Of a stretch of DNA of 64,000 nucleotides, positions 38,656 to 48,250 are shown in pieces. Below the pieces are notes generated by a model. The model had not been told where the DNA came from, ran no database searches, and saw nothing but the letters and a program-made list of their open reading frames with translations. Both the position numbers and the translations under genes were made by a program. The DNA comes from Pirellulales bacterium (GTDB taxonomy: Bacteria > Planctomycetota > Planctomycetia > Pirellulales > Lacipirellulaceae): the NCBI GenBank assembly GCA_022841705.1, contig JALHQZ010000001.1:1736001-1800000 (forward strand). Reading direction: 5' to 3'. Numbering within the stretch: position 1 is the stretch's first letter; every line of letters starts with the position of its first letter.

Positions 38656-41600
38656 TCAGAGCGCCCCCAACTCCGCCCACACCGCGTCCCGCGCCGCACT
38701 GCGCGCAACCTTCTTCGCCTTCCCCGGCTGGCAAAGTTCTAGTTCTTGCGGCGTGACGACCGGCGTTTCAAACTTACTCGCCAGTAACAGGTTCGATCGC
38801 GCCGGGGCTGCAGCGCCGAGTTGCTCAAACGCAGCGCGGCGCGGCGGACTGTAACCCAACCGCTGCGGTGGATTGGTAGGACTTACGGCGAGCGGCGTCT
38901 GCGGAGCCGCGGGCGCCGCTGAGATCGCGGTCGCCAGCGGAACACTTGCGGTCGCTGAGAAGTTGAACCGCCCAACATTGCCGTTAATGTTCACATAGTA
39001 CATGTAGCCATCGGGCCCCATGTCCATCATCACCACCGTACCGACGGAGCCGCTGATCACCAGTTCTTGCGTTACGAAGCCTTGCGAGTTCAGCTGCAGC
39101 GCGCGGATCGTGGGGTCGCCGTAGTCGGTGAAGAAGACGGTCCCTTGATAGAGCGCCGGGTACTGCTGGCCGGTGTAGAAATCACCGACCACAATCGCCA
39201 CACCACCCGCCGAGTGAGCCCGCGACCAGATGGGCGGGTCGGCATTGTTGCTGGCGTAGAACGTGGCGGCCTGCGGCAGGTCGCGGTAGCCACCTGTCTG
39301 TAAGCTGCCGGTGGACGCCCCCTCGTACCAGGGCCAACCGAAATTCTGGCCACCGCCCACATTGATTTCTTCGTAGGTGTTCCAGCCTACGTCACCCACA
39401 TACGGCAGGCCGAGCGTGGGGTGAATCGCCATGCGGAAGGGGTTCCGCAAGCCGTAGTTGAAAACTTTGGACTGGTCCGCATTCACATTCCCGTTGTAGA
39501 AGGGATTGTTCGTGTAACCTTCGCCGGTCAGCGGGTTGATGCGCAGCACCTTGCCGCGGAAATCGGTGATGTCCTGCACGAGCGCTGAACGCGGATCGAC
39601 GCGACCATAACTGGTGCCGTCGCCGTTCGAGACGAAGAGCGAACCATCGTTGCCGAAGCGCAGGGCGCCGACCGAATGCGACTGGCTATCGACGCCGATA
39701 ATGTCTTCAATCCCCACGCCGGTAGCCGGCAAATTGACGTTATCGGTGCCGTCGAGATTGGGGAAACTGATGTTCGCCCAGGTGCTGTTCTTACCCAGCA
39801 GAATCACTTGGCTTCCTGGCACAGCGGTGCGGTAACTAGTGCTGACATCGGCGGTTACGCGCACCAATCGGGCCACGCGGTTGCCGTACTGATCGGGCGC
39901 GGCAAGACCGGTTTGTCCCACGGTCTCCGGCGGGTCGTAGGTGTACAGCAAGTAGACGTAGGGATTGTTCACAAAATCAGGGTGGACTGCCATGCCCAAC
40001 AGACCGCGGTCGCGCACGTTGTTCACATCGGCGCTGATGTCGATGAAGTTCTGCACCGTGCCGCCCACATAGGTTTTCACCACGCCATTCTTCTGCGCGA
40101 TGAACATCATACCATTGGGGCCAAAGTCAATTGCGGTTGGTTGGGTGAATCCCCCGACAATGGTTTCGGGGGTGAACGTTCCAGTAATGGGCACGATCGG
40201 CGTGCTGTAGAATTGCGATTGCGGCACGACTTGCCGGGCTTGCCGGGCGCTCTGCCATTCCAACACCGCACTCGCGCTCCCTCCGCGTTCGTAGTACTCC
40301 ACGCGCAGGTCATACTTTTGTCCTGCGACCAACGCAATCGTGGCACTGCGAGTGGTGGGAGATTGATCGACCCATCCGTTGATGAGTTGGACTCCGTTGA
40401 CCCACATGCGCGAACCGTCGTCGCTCGTCAAATAGAAGGTATAAATTTCCGAATAGAGGGGTTCAATTTGGCCTGTCCAGCGGACCGAGAAATTATCGGC
40501 GCCCACTTGCGGAGTCGGCGCGCTCGTGCCCCAGAGGTATTCAATCTTGGAATCGGTTCGCTGGGCGGCGAGATTGGTGAGTGCGATATCGCTGTAATAC
40601 TCGCCTCGCAGTCCATTGCCGGTTCCTGGCGAGGGCGTTTCGTCGTCAATGATGCGAATGGTGGTGGTTCTCGGCGCTCCCAATCCCGCGCCGCCGGTCA
40701 CGCGGTCGGCGGAGACGTTGAAGGTTTCGGTTCCTTCGCCCAGGGCGTCATTGGTGATATCAAAGGTAACCGTCTTGGTGGTTTCGCCTTGCAGAAAAGT
40801 GACCGTTCCTGCTTTCGCCGTGTAATCTTGCCCCGCAAGCGCCGAGGCATTGACCGTGGTGTAGTCCAGTGTGACCGTTCCATCGCTGCCCCCAGCGCGC
40901 ACGAAGGTGACGCCGACCGTTGGCGTGCCCTCGACCACCGTGTACTGAGACGCCGCTATCGAGAGAGTGCCCGGGTTAAACGGCTGACCGTAGGCAAAGT
41001 ATCCGTTGTTGTACAAGTATTCGGAGCGCCGGAAACCGGTCGGGGCGGCAAGCGGCCCCCCCGTACTAAAGGTGTCGTTCGCTTCGGTTTCGTAACGCAC
41101 GCCGTTTAGCAGCACCGCGTCGACGCGGAGGTTTTTGTCGAGCCCCGTTGAGGTGAGTCCGTCGTTCGTAAACGCCACGCGAATCTGATTCAGCGCCACC
41201 ACGCTCGGTGTGGTGAAGCGGAAAGTTTCGTAGATTGCACCATTGTAGTTTCCCTTGACCCCCGTCCAGGTGCGCACCGCCGTGCCGTCAATCAGCAGTT
41301 GCAGTGTCTCCTGGCGAGCAGCTCCCGCGGCCAGGATCTCAATGGTCGTGCCGCCGACGGGGGTCGGTGCGTAGTATTGGAAGTAACCATTGTTGGTGAG
41401 GTATTCGCTCCGCTTATAGCCGGGCGCGGCGCCGGTGAGCGCTTCGCCCGTGCCGGTGGTAAAGGTCTCGCTCGATTCCGATACATATTTCACACCGTTC
41501 ACCACAATGCCATCGACGCGCACGTTGCGGTCGGCATTGGTGGCGGTGCGGCCATCGTTGGTGAACGCCACCTGCACCTCCGCCGGATTCACCGTCGCGC

Positions 41601-42198
41601 TGTGCGTGTAGCGGAACGACTGGTACACGCCCGTGGTGTAATTTCCTTTGGTGACGGTGTAGTTGGCGACCGTCGTGGCGCCGATGCGAAGCTGAATCGT
41701 CTCGCTATTCGTTGAACCGGCGACCAGCACTTCAACGGTGCGATCGGTCGGCGCAATCGCGCGGTACTGGAAGTAGCCGTTCGCCTGTAAGGTTTCCGTG
41801 GTGCGATAACCGGGCGAGGGGATGCCGCCGATTGTCGCGCCTGTCGAGAAGGTATCCGCCGCTTCCGTTTCGTACTGAATGTTCGCGACCTGAATGCGAT
41901 CAACACGCAGGTCGGTGCTGCCGCCGGTATCGCTTGTGAACGCGACCCGCACGCGATCGGCGGTCACATCCGTGGGATGCGTGTACGAGAAGGTGTTGAA
42001 GACGCCGGTCGCCGCGCCCGCGCCGATGTTGGTCCAGGTTTGGACCGTGGCGCCATCGACTTGCAGGACCATCGTTTCGGTACCTGCGCGGCCGGCGGCG
42101 CGAATTTCAATCGGCGTCGCCGCCAACATCTGCCGCTCTTCGAGCCGCTCGAAATGACCCCGGACCGATTTACGTACACCACCAGACTGCCGCCGCAT
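38656..42198 (-). CDS. multidomain surface protein with glucose/sorbosone-dehydrogenase-like domain
   Basis: 1180 residues. The N terminus bears the planctomycete surface signature LEERQML (19-25). Three repeats of about 115 residues follow (each with WT, an F-x-Y or F-x-T strand, and NGYFQY), resembling the xylan-binding CBM60 type. Then come a Calx-beta domain (about 400-490), a PA14 domain (about 500-640; GLRGEYYSD, TSDDGSRMW), and a six-bladed glucose/sorbosone dehydrogenase (about 650-1100; ALRFGNDGSLFVSNGDG, NFGWPWYEG). It could bind wall polysaccharide and oxidise sugars, or simply be an adhesin. There is no PEP-CTERM tail. The ATG at 42198 precedes the LEERQML signature; the 30 residues before it are noncoding-like. 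Confidence 0.87.
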   Translation of the reverse strand: MRRQSGGVRKSVRGHFERLEERQMLAATPIEIRAAGRAGTETMVLQVDGATVQTWTNIGAGAATGVFNTFSYTHPTDVTADRVRVAFTSDTGGSTDLRVDRIQVANIQYETEAADTFSTGATIGGIPSPGYRTTETLQANGYFQYRAIAPTDRTVEVLVAGSTNSETIQLRIGATTVANYTVTKGNYTTGVYQSFRYTHSATVNPAEVQVAFTNDGRTATNADRNVRVDGIVVNGVKYVSESSETFTTGTGEALTGAAPGYKRSEYLTNNGYFQYYAPTPVGGTTIEILAAGAARQETLQLLIDGTAVRTWTGVKGNYNGAIYETFRFTTPSVVALNQIRVAFTNDGLTSTGLDKNLRVDAVLLNGVRYETEANDTFSTGGPLAAPTGFRRSEYLYNNGYFAYGQPFNPGTLSIAASQYTVVEGTPTVGVTFVRAGGSDGTVTLDYTTVNASALAGQDYTAKAGTVTFLQGETTKTVTFDITNDALGEGTETFNVSADRVTGGAGLGAPRTTTIRIIDDETPSPGTGNGLRGEYYSDIALTNLAAQRTDSKIEYLWGTSAPTPQVGADNFSVRWTGQIEPLYSEIYTFYLTSDDGSRMWVNGVQLINGWVDQSPTTRSATIALVAGQKYDLRVEYYERGGSASAVLEWQSARQARQVVPQSQFYSTPIVPITGTFTPETIVGGFTQPTAIDFGPNGMMFIAQKNGVVKTYVGGTVQNFIDISADVNNVRDRGLLGMAVHPDFVNNPYVYLLYTYDPPETVGQTGLAAPDQYGNRVARLVRVTADVSTSYRTAVPGSQVILLGKNSTWANISFPNLDGTDNVNLPATGVGIEDIIGVDSQSHSVGALRFGNDGSLFVSNGDGTSYGRVDPRSALVQDITDFRGKVLRINPLTGEGYTNNPFYNGNVNADQSKVFNYGLRNPFRMAIHPTLGLPYVGDVGWNTYEEINVGGGQNFGWPWYEGASTGSLQTGGYRDLPQAATFYASNNADPPIWSRAHSAGGVAIVVGDFYTGQQYPALYQGTVFFTDYGDPTIRALQLNSQGFVTQELVISGSVGTVVMMDMGPDGYMYYVNINGNVGRFNFSATASVPLATAISAAPAAPQTPLAVSPTNPPQRLGYSPPRRAAFEQLGAAAPARSNLLLASKFETPVVTPQELELCQPGKAKKVARSAARDAVWAELGAL

Positions 42199-42320
42199 GG
42201 CATCTTTCTCCCAGCGATTCGCCGCACTGATCGCAACCAGCGCACGCGAATGGACCCAATGCCGCCATGCTGAACCCTTTCCAATCAAGCAGGTATGGTA
42301 AACTGCGGGGGGCCGCTTCG

Positions 42321-42809
42321 CTAGATTGAGGACGCAAAAGGGGTGATCTCTTGCAGGCTTTCAGCGTATTTCGTGAGAGTTTCTGCGGGGTCAAGATTGA
42401 AAATCGCCCGGCCGTCGCTCTGCCAATTGCCATCCCGCCAGACGAAAATCGCTGTCCCGGCCCGCAGATTACCCACCGCTTCGACCTCTTCCAGTCCGCC
42501 CCCGGGAATGGCGGCGAAGGAAATCGTCACGGGCGCGAGCGCGAAAAGCTCACTCGTTTTCAGATCGCGCGCAAAGTGCACCTCGGCGCCGAGTTCACAT
42601 TTCACCCACGTGAGCCCGCGCGGTTTGCCGAGCGCATCCGCCGTCCGCCGAAAAGATTCACCCAACTCAATCGTCGGCACGAACGCCACAAGGGCCCGCC
42701 CAATTTCGGCTTGCGCCCCTTTCCGAAGAAACTGCGCACTCCGCTTGCGCCGAAACGAAAGTGCCGCGCCGAGCAGCGCAACGAGCACGAATAAAATCCA
42801 CCACCCCAT
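42321..42809 (-). CDS. hypothetical membrane-anchored protein
   Basis: 162 residues, not recognised. One N-terminal transmembrane helix (about 2-20; LFVLVALLGAALSF) is followed by basic RRKR and a soluble domain with alternating strands and helices (VKCELGAEVHFARDL, VTISFAAIPGGGLEEVEA, TAIFVWRDGNWQSDGRAIF). It probably faces the cytoplasm because of the positive charges just after the helix, although the reverse is possible. It starts 21 bp after the stop of the next minus-strand gene, so the two form an operon. Function unknown. Confidence 0.72.
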   Translation of the reverse strand: MGWWILFVLVALLGAALSFRRKRSAQFLRKGAQAEIGRALVAFVPTIELGESFRRTADALGKPRGLTWVKCELGAEVHFARDLKTSELFALAPVTISFAAIPGGGLEEVEAVGNLRAGTAIFVWRDGNWQSDGRAIFNLDPAETLTKYAESLQEITPFASSI

Positions 42810-42830
42810 GAGTGGCAGTCTACCAGAAAC

Positions 42831-43268
42831 CTACCACCGCGGCGTCGGCTGGATGATCCGCCGCGCGTCAGACGGCGAAGCAGGTTCATGATTCGGCGGC
42901 GGCAGCCGTTCGGCGCCCTGAAGCGCCGGACCGGTTTCAACCCCACTCGGTGGACCGAACACCGGCGCCGGAGGAGCGAACGGCTTGGTGTACGGCATGT
43001 GCTGCAGCCCTTCTGCGGGAACCGCCGGCTGCGGGCGATGCAACTCCGGCACGTAAACGTACTGCGGCGAGGGCAACGGCCGCAGCGATCGCTGGACGCC
43101 CGGGTATTCCACCGGTGCAAGACAGGCCGAGCCAAGCGTCATCGGCGCGTGGTAACCAGGACCAAATCCCCAGCCGAAACATTGGGCCGGCGTGGTGGGC
43201 ATGTTCCAGCGCCCCGCGGCGTGGGCGTGGACCGCGAAAATCAGTAAGAACAACAAACTCAAACGCAT
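42831..43268 (-). CDS. hypothetical secreted Pro-rich protein
   Basis: 145 residues. A signal peptide (LSLLFLLIFAVHAHA) is followed by RWNMPTTPAQCFGWGFGPGYH and then a proline-rich tail (about 20 % Pro; FAPPAPVFGPPSG, PTPRW). The N-terminal Trp/Cys/Gly motif may be the conserved part. The ATG at 43268 is supported by GAGGTGG eight bases upstream; the frame runs on to 43523 but that leader reads as noncoding. Nothing suggests an enzyme. It is the first gene of a two-gene unit with the membrane-anchored protein. Confidence 0.72.
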   Translation of the reverse strand: MRLSLLFLLIFAVHAHAAGRWNMPTTPAQCFGWGFGPGYHAPMTLGSACLAPVEYPGVQRSLRPLPSPQYVYVPELHRPQPAVPAEGLQHMPYTKPFAPPAPVFGPPSGVETGPALQGAERLPPPNHEPASPSDARRIIQPTPRW

Positions 43269-43527
43269 TCCGCCACCTCGTGTTAGCCGGCAGCCCGCTT
43301 TCCCAGATAACCTGGGCTGCCGTAATGCGCGGGCGCTGCTAGCTATCATCGAATGGCGCGAGACGAGGCATGAACGCGGTTTGCCGATGTACGACCACGC
43401 GGGTTGCGCAAGATTCGCGGCGCTGGGTTTTCTGTTGAAGAGGGGGTCGCAAGCGAGGGGCCCGCCCTCGCCGCGAACTTTGGAGGCCCTTACGGCGGTG
43501 GCGTCCCAGGACGCCAACCGCAAGGGC

Positions 43528-44466
43528 TTACTCGGGTTTAACGCCGAATCGGTGGCCTTTCACCGGGGCCTCGATCGAATACAAACTCGTCCGGGCCGTG
43601 ACGTAGAGCGTCTTGAGCTCAGCGCCGCCAAAGGTCACATTCGCCGGATGCTCCGGCACGGGGATAATGCCGAGCACATCGCCTTCAGGGCTGACCACCT
43701 GTAAGCCGGCGCCGGAAGTAATGTAGAGATTGCCCCGCTCGTCGAGCGTGGCGCCGTCCGCGCCGCCGGCTTCGGTTTCGCCGGACTTCGGCAGTAGTTT
43801 GCAGAACATTCGTTCCTGCCCCAACTTGCCCGGCGCCAGGACTTCATACGCCCGCATCTCCGATGAACCAGACGGCAGCACGTAGAGCGTTCTCTCATCG
43901 ATAGAGAGCAAAATCCCATTCGGCGCCGGCAAATCTTCAACCACGCGCACTGGTTCGCCCTTGGCCGGAACGTAGTACACGCCGCGCACTTTTTGCGGCC
44001 ACGGTTCGGGGCCGTTGTAGTGGGGATCGGTGAAGTAGACGCCGCTCGCCGAATCGAGCACCAAATCGTTGGGCGCATTGAAGCGGACGCCGTTGTACTT
44101 GGCGGCGCGAACGGTTCGGGTTTTGGTCGCAACATCCCACTCGACGAGACTTCCCTCTTGCGCTTCGCAAGCCAACAATCCGCCGGTGGGCGAAACCATC
44201 AGACCGTTGGAATTCCCCGACTCCGCCGTGAAAACGCCGATCTTGCCTGTGAGGTCGAGCGTGTGAATCTTCGCGTTGGGAATGTCGCTGAAGTAGAGCG
44301 TGCCGGCGCCATCCCACGCGGGGCCTTCAACAAAGCCGAAGCCGGTGGCGATCTGCGTGGCTTCGCTGAACTTGCCAACGCTGGGAATTTCGGTGGCGCG
44401 CGACATGGATGAAGAGAGCAGCGCGATCGCGCAGTGGATCGCGAGTACCGCAGGCTTTGGTTGCAT
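43528..44466 (-). CDS. SMP-30/gluconolactonase-family lactonase
   Basis: 312 residues. A signal peptide (about 1-24, ending SRATE) exports it. The six-bladed propeller of the SMP-30/LRE family is clear: FVEGPAWDGAGTLYFSDI with the first metal glutamate, FNAPNDLVLDSASGVYFTDP with the Asn and Asp ligands, and GADGATLDERGNLYIT. These proteins hydrolyse aldonolactones. Placed at the head of the carbohydrate cluster on the minus strand, it may open lactones produced by sugar dehydrogenases during pectin or rhamnose catabolism. It is 94 bp from the BON protein, which it may be cotranscribed with. Confidence 0.9.
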   Translation of the reverse strand: MQPKPAVLAIHCAIALLSSSMSRATEIPSVGKFSEATQIATGFGFVEGPAWDGAGTLYFSDIPNAKIHTLDLTGKIGVFTAESGNSNGLMVSPTGGLLACEAQEGSLVEWDVATKTRTVRAAKYNGVRFNAPNDLVLDSASGVYFTDPHYNGPEPWPQKVRGVYYVPAKGEPVRVVEDLPAPNGILLSIDERTLYVLPSGSSEMRAYEVLAPGKLGQERMFCKLLPKSGETEAGGADGATLDERGNLYITSGAGLQVVSPEGDVLGIIPVPEHPANVTFGGAELKTLYVTARTSLYSIEAPVKGHRFGVKPE

Positions 44467-44559
44467 GAGTGGAGTTAATGATGCCGGCTCGGGAAGTGAA
44501 GTTTGACCGCAATCAAACTACCGCCCGACGTCGCGCAACTCCAGACTCCGCTGCAAATC

Positions 44560-44802
44560 TTACGCCCAGTTCACTTCCAGCAGATTCTCAATCCGCTCGA
44601 CGCCATCCACCCGGCGGAGCACCTCTTGGGCCATCTGCTTCTCGAAGTAGCTGGTCACTCGGCCCACCAGCCGCACTGAGCCGTCGTTGGTTTCGATCTC
44701 CATCCGCCCGCTCGGCAAATAGGGACTCGCTTCAAACGCGGAGTGAATGCGGTCAAGCAACTGGCGGCCGGCAACGGGCGCATCGAGAACGGCATCGATC
44801 AT
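44560..44802 (-). CDS. small BON-domain protein
   Basis: 80 residues, a nearly stand-alone BON domain: GRMEIETNDGSVRLVGRVTSYFEKQ and VDGVERIENLLEV are the alpha-beta pattern of the family (as in OsmY and hemolysin-associated proteins), which binds phospholipid or membrane surfaces. No signal peptide is present with this start. The ATG at 44802 is preferred. A GTG at 45039 overlapping the stop of the GH2 gene would give a 159-residue protein, but its extra part reads like untranslated sequence (TRHSGGASFVRVLVSPRHLG). A small two-gene unit with the SMP-30 gene is likely. Confidence 0.75.
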   Translation of the reverse strand: MIDAVLDAPVAGRQLLDRIHSAFEASPYLPSGRMEIETNDGSVRLVGRVTSYFEKQMAQEVLRRVDGVERIENLLEVNWA

Positions 44803-45035
44803 GGGGGCGCGATTGGCTGAAGGGACAGGGCCGAGATGGCGGGGCGACACAAGCACTCGGACAAAGCTAGCACCGCCCGAGTGGCGTGTAAGATTTCCTT
44901 CGGCAAAAAGCAGACTGGGGGTTGAGCTGTCAACTCGAACGGTTGCCAAAATTGGCGAAAACGCGTCGAGTTTGCCGTGCGTAGCGGCTGTACCGTACCA
45001 GAACGCCGTTCCGGCTTGATTCCCGCGCTTGACGC

Positions 45036-47561
45036 TCACTTCGCCGAGACTTTGACCATCCCGGATTTAACCCCCTCAGCCGTCGCGGAAACTGTCAGCT
45101 CGCCGGTTTTGCCCATCTCCGCCCGCACAATCGCTAGGCACAGCCCGTTAAATGCGGGCATTTCGGCTGCTTGGAATGGCAAATGGCTGGTCGGGTCGCC
45201 GTTGCAGACCCCGATCACCGAGCCGGCGCCTTCAACTTTGAACGTCAGGTGATTATTCGCCTGTGGAACGAGTACACCGAAGGCATCAAGTACGCGGGCG
45301 GTCAGGAAGCACAAATCTTGGCCATCGGCGGCGATGATCGGGCGATCCGCGGTGAGCTCAATCTTCGCGGCGGGTCCGGCGGTGCGCTGCAGATCCGTTG
45401 CCCACGGTTTGCCGTTGCGATAGGCTTCAACGCGCAGTTCGCCCGGTTCATACTGCACATCGTTCCAGCGCAAGCGGTATTCGCCGGGGCCTTTCTTGCG
45501 GCGGCCAAGCGATTTGCCGTTGAGCCACAACTCCGCTACGTCCCCACTGGTGTAAACGTGAACGGGCGTAACTTGGCCAACTCGGTCGGGCCAAGTCCAG
45601 TGCGGAAGAATGTGGGCCATCGGCAGTTCGGGCCGCCAACGCGCTTGGTAAATGTAAAAGCGATCCTTCTTGAAGCCGCACAGGTCGAGGATACCGAAGT
45701 AGGAACTGCGCGAGGGGATCGTAAGCTTCTTGAGTTCTTTACGTTGCCGCTCCAGTTCCGCACGCGTGGCGGCGTCTTGGCCGTTGAGCACGTTGGTGGC
45801 GTCATCGTTGTAGGGCGTTGGTTCGCCAAGGTAATCGAAGCCGGTCCAGACGAACTCGCCGAAGACTTTGGGGTAGCGGTCTTGGGCGGCGAACTCTTTG
45901 TCGGGGGTGGTGGCCCAGTTCGGCGCGTACAAATCGTACGAGCTCATCTGAAACGGTCCACCCTGGCCGCCCGCTTGATTCTCACCCACCGGGAAATAGT
46001 ACTCGCCGCGGGTGCTGATGCAGGACGAAGTTTCGCTGCCATACACGGGCTTCTGCGGATACTTTTTAGTGAACTGCTCGTACAGGTGCGGTTTGTAGTT
46101 GTAGCCAAATAAATCCAGCGGTCCCGCGTAACCGTTGTCGGCTGCCTCCGGCACGTTGCAGCCCGAGGTGACCGGCCGAGTGGGGTCTTCGCGCCGCACG
46201 ATTGCGGCCAGTTCGGCACATATCTTTGGCCCGGCGGCGCCGCGCTGCTCGCGGATTTCGTTGCCGATGCTCCACATAATGACCGAAGAGTGATTGCGAT
46301 CGCGGCGGACCATTCGCACCAAATCGCGTTCGTGCCAATCCTTGAAGAAGCGGTTGTAATCGTTGCGCGTTTTCTTCTCGGCCCAGCAGTCGAACGCTTC
46401 GACTTGGACAAGAAAGCCCATGCGGTCGCACGCTTCCAAAAGCTCGGGAGCCGGCGGATTATGGCTGGTGCGAATCGCGTTGCAGCCCATCTCTTTCAGA
46501 ATCTCCAATTGCCGCTCGATGCCGCGCTTGGAGACCGCGGCGCCGAGCGGGCCTAAATCGTGGTGCAAACAAACGCCGTTGAGCGGCACGCGCTCTCCGT
46601 TGAGCAGGAAGCCGCGGTCAGCGGTGAACTCGATTTTGCGGATGCCGAAGGTGGTTGAGTACCGATCAACACGTTTGCCGTTCTGCTGGATCGATATAAT
46701 CGCCTGATAAAGCTGCGGCTTATCAACAGTGCAAAGTTGCGGGTTAGCAAGTTCGAACGTGAGCTGAGTTCGACCCGACTGCGTTCCGTTAACGGTCGTT
46801 TCCACTGATTCAATGACGGGAGGTCCGACACCCTTGAGAGGAAGGATCGTCGCTTGAACGGTGAGTGCCGAATCAGTTTCAAGCGCGTTATCAATCGTAA
46901 CGTCGACTTGAATCTGGGCCGCTTCGGCCGTAACCTTCGGCGTCGTGATAAACACCCCATCGTGCGCCACGCGCACTGGTCCGGTCTTCACCAGCCACAC
47001 GTTGCGGTAGATGCCGCCGCCGGGATACCAGCGCGAGGAGTTCGGTTTGTTATCGAGCCGAACGGCCAGTACGTTCTCGGCGCCCGGCTTCACATGCGGC
47101 GTGAGATCGACGCGGAACGAGGTGTAGCCGTAAGGCCAGCCGCCGATTTCTTGGCCGTTGAGGTAGATGGTCGAATCGCTCATGGCGCCGTCGAAATCAA
47201 TCGCCAACTGTTCGCCTGGCTTAAGCTCCGGCGCCGTGAAGTGCTTGCGATACCAGCCAATGCCGGCCCACGGTAACTTGCCGGTTTCGCCGGGCAATTC
47301 CTGCCGGAAGGGGCCTTCGATGCCCCAATCGTGCGGCGTGTCGAGCTGGCGCCAAGCACTGTCGTCGAACTCCGGCGATTCGAGCCCTTCGGGTTCCGCG
47401 AGTTCGGAGCCATCGGGCATGGCGCCGAAGCGCGCGAACTGCCAGTTGGTGTTGAAGGAGTCGCGCGAGCGCACGGACGGCTCAGCGGCGACCTGGGTTA
47501 AGTTGAAACTCAGCCCCAGAATTACGACGCACAGATTTGTTGTTCGGTTGAATTTCATCAT
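45036..47561 (-). CDS. secreted glycoside hydrolase family 2 enzyme
   Basis: 841 residues, exported (signal peptide 1-26). It hydrolyses beta-galactosides, beta-glucuronides or related links; which cannot be told. The sugar-binding domain (LDTPHDWGIEGPF, GWYRKHF), an Ig-like domain and the TIM barrel appear in order. The barrel carries IGNEIREQ with acid/base Glu435, and GSETSS with nucleophile Glu510. A DUF4982-type module (HVYTSGDVAELWLNGKSLGRR) and a C-terminal beta-sandwich follow. GH2 enzymes of this type often serve in hemicellulose or rhamnogalacturonan side-chain removal, fitting the neighbours GH43-like and GH106. Two ATGs adjoin; 47561 is the first. Confidence 0.94.
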   Translation of the reverse strand: MMKFNRTTNLCVVILGLSFNLTQVAAEPSVRSRDSFNTNWQFARFGAMPDGSELAEPEGLESPEFDDSAWRQLDTPHDWGIEGPFRQELPGETGKLPWAGIGWYRKHFTAPELKPGEQLAIDFDGAMSDSTIYLNGQEIGGWPYGYTSFRVDLTPHVKPGAENVLAVRLDNKPNSSRWYPGGGIYRNVWLVKTGPVRVAHDGVFITTPKVTAEAAQIQVDVTIDNALETDSALTVQATILPLKGVGPPVIESVETTVNGTQSGRTQLTFELANPQLCTVDKPQLYQAIISIQQNGKRVDRYSTTFGIRKIEFTADRGFLLNGERVPLNGVCLHHDLGPLGAAVSKRGIERQLEILKEMGCNAIRTSHNPPAPELLEACDRMGFLVQVEAFDCWAEKKTRNDYNRFFKDWHERDLVRMVRRDRNHSSVIMWSIGNEIREQRGAAGPKICAELAAIVRREDPTRPVTSGCNVPEAADNGYAGPLDLFGYNYKPHLYEQFTKKYPQKPVYGSETSSCISTRGEYYFPVGENQAGGQGGPFQMSSYDLYAPNWATTPDKEFAAQDRYPKVFGEFVWTGFDYLGEPTPYNDDATNVLNGQDAATRAELERQRKELKKLTIPSRSSYFGILDLCGFKKDRFYIYQARWRPELPMAHILPHWTWPDRVGQVTPVHVYTSGDVAELWLNGKSLGRRKKGPGEYRLRWNDVQYEPGELRVEAYRNGKPWATDLQRTAGPAAKIELTADRPIIAADGQDLCFLTARVLDAFGVLVPQANNHLTFKVEGAGSVIGVCNGDPTSHLPFQAAEMPAFNGLCLAIVRAEMGKTGELTVSATAEGVKSGMVKVSAK

Positions 47562-47705
47562 CTTAGTTTGGGTTGAGTGTCTTTGAGATTGAGGCTCCGC
47601 GGCACGCAGGCTTTCGGCGCGCAGAGCGAGCGGACCCCTTTGGTGCCCCCGACTGACGGCGCTGGGGAACGATGGCTGTATGTCCTAACAAACCGGCAGC
47701 GGGTC

Positions 47706-47744
47706 GCAAGTGGCCTGCCCGAAAGGATTCGGGAGGCCACTTGC
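47706..47744. repeat. long perfect hairpin (element H)
   Basis: GCAAGTGGCCT (47706-47716) pairs with AGGCCACTTGC (47734-47744), and inside it CCCGAA pairs with TTCGGG around loop AGGA. It lies in the 690-bp gap between the GH2 gene start and the hydrolase stop. A second stem (element I, 47862-47917; GCAAGGAACCGAG and CTCGGTTCCCTTGC with one bulge) follows. I see no gene in this gap; a leader or small RNA cannot be excluded. Confidence 0.7.
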
Positions 47745-48250
47745 AGCGCCACTGGGTTAAGGTTGTTGGCTGATGTGCTCTCTTCCCCTATTTCACCAGA
47801 TTCAAAAAAATCACGCGATTAAACTCGATAAATGGCTTGGGGCGCCCCAGCTCTCCGCGAATGGCAAGGAACCGAGCTGGCGACCATGACACCGTTTCCC
47901 TCGGTTCCCTTGCGCGCATGCACGAGCGCAGCGAACCTTTAGGTTCTGCTCAGACTCTCCTCACCTCTCGGGCCGCTCCACCTGGTTGCAACTCAAGGAA
48001 ACTCGTGCCAATGGTTCGGGGTTTCGATCAAAAACCCGCTACACTGAACTGTCAAGTTTCCCGCTCGTGAGCGGCATCGCGACTTGTGTTCAATTGAACA
48101 CCATTGGGTGGCTACTTTCTAGAGCAGATCGGAAAAAACTTGTGAGATTTTTTAGGAGCGTTTACGCTAAATCGCAAGCAAGAGTTGTGAGTGATTTCGG
48201 TGTTAAAGCTCTCGGTGGCGCAGCAAAGCACGGCTTCGGGACGGGACCAG

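Noticed and set aside
44803..45039. Long form of the BON protein starting at GTG 45039
   Set aside because: The extra 79 residues read like translated intergenic sequence, and the BON domain begins at the ATG at 44802.
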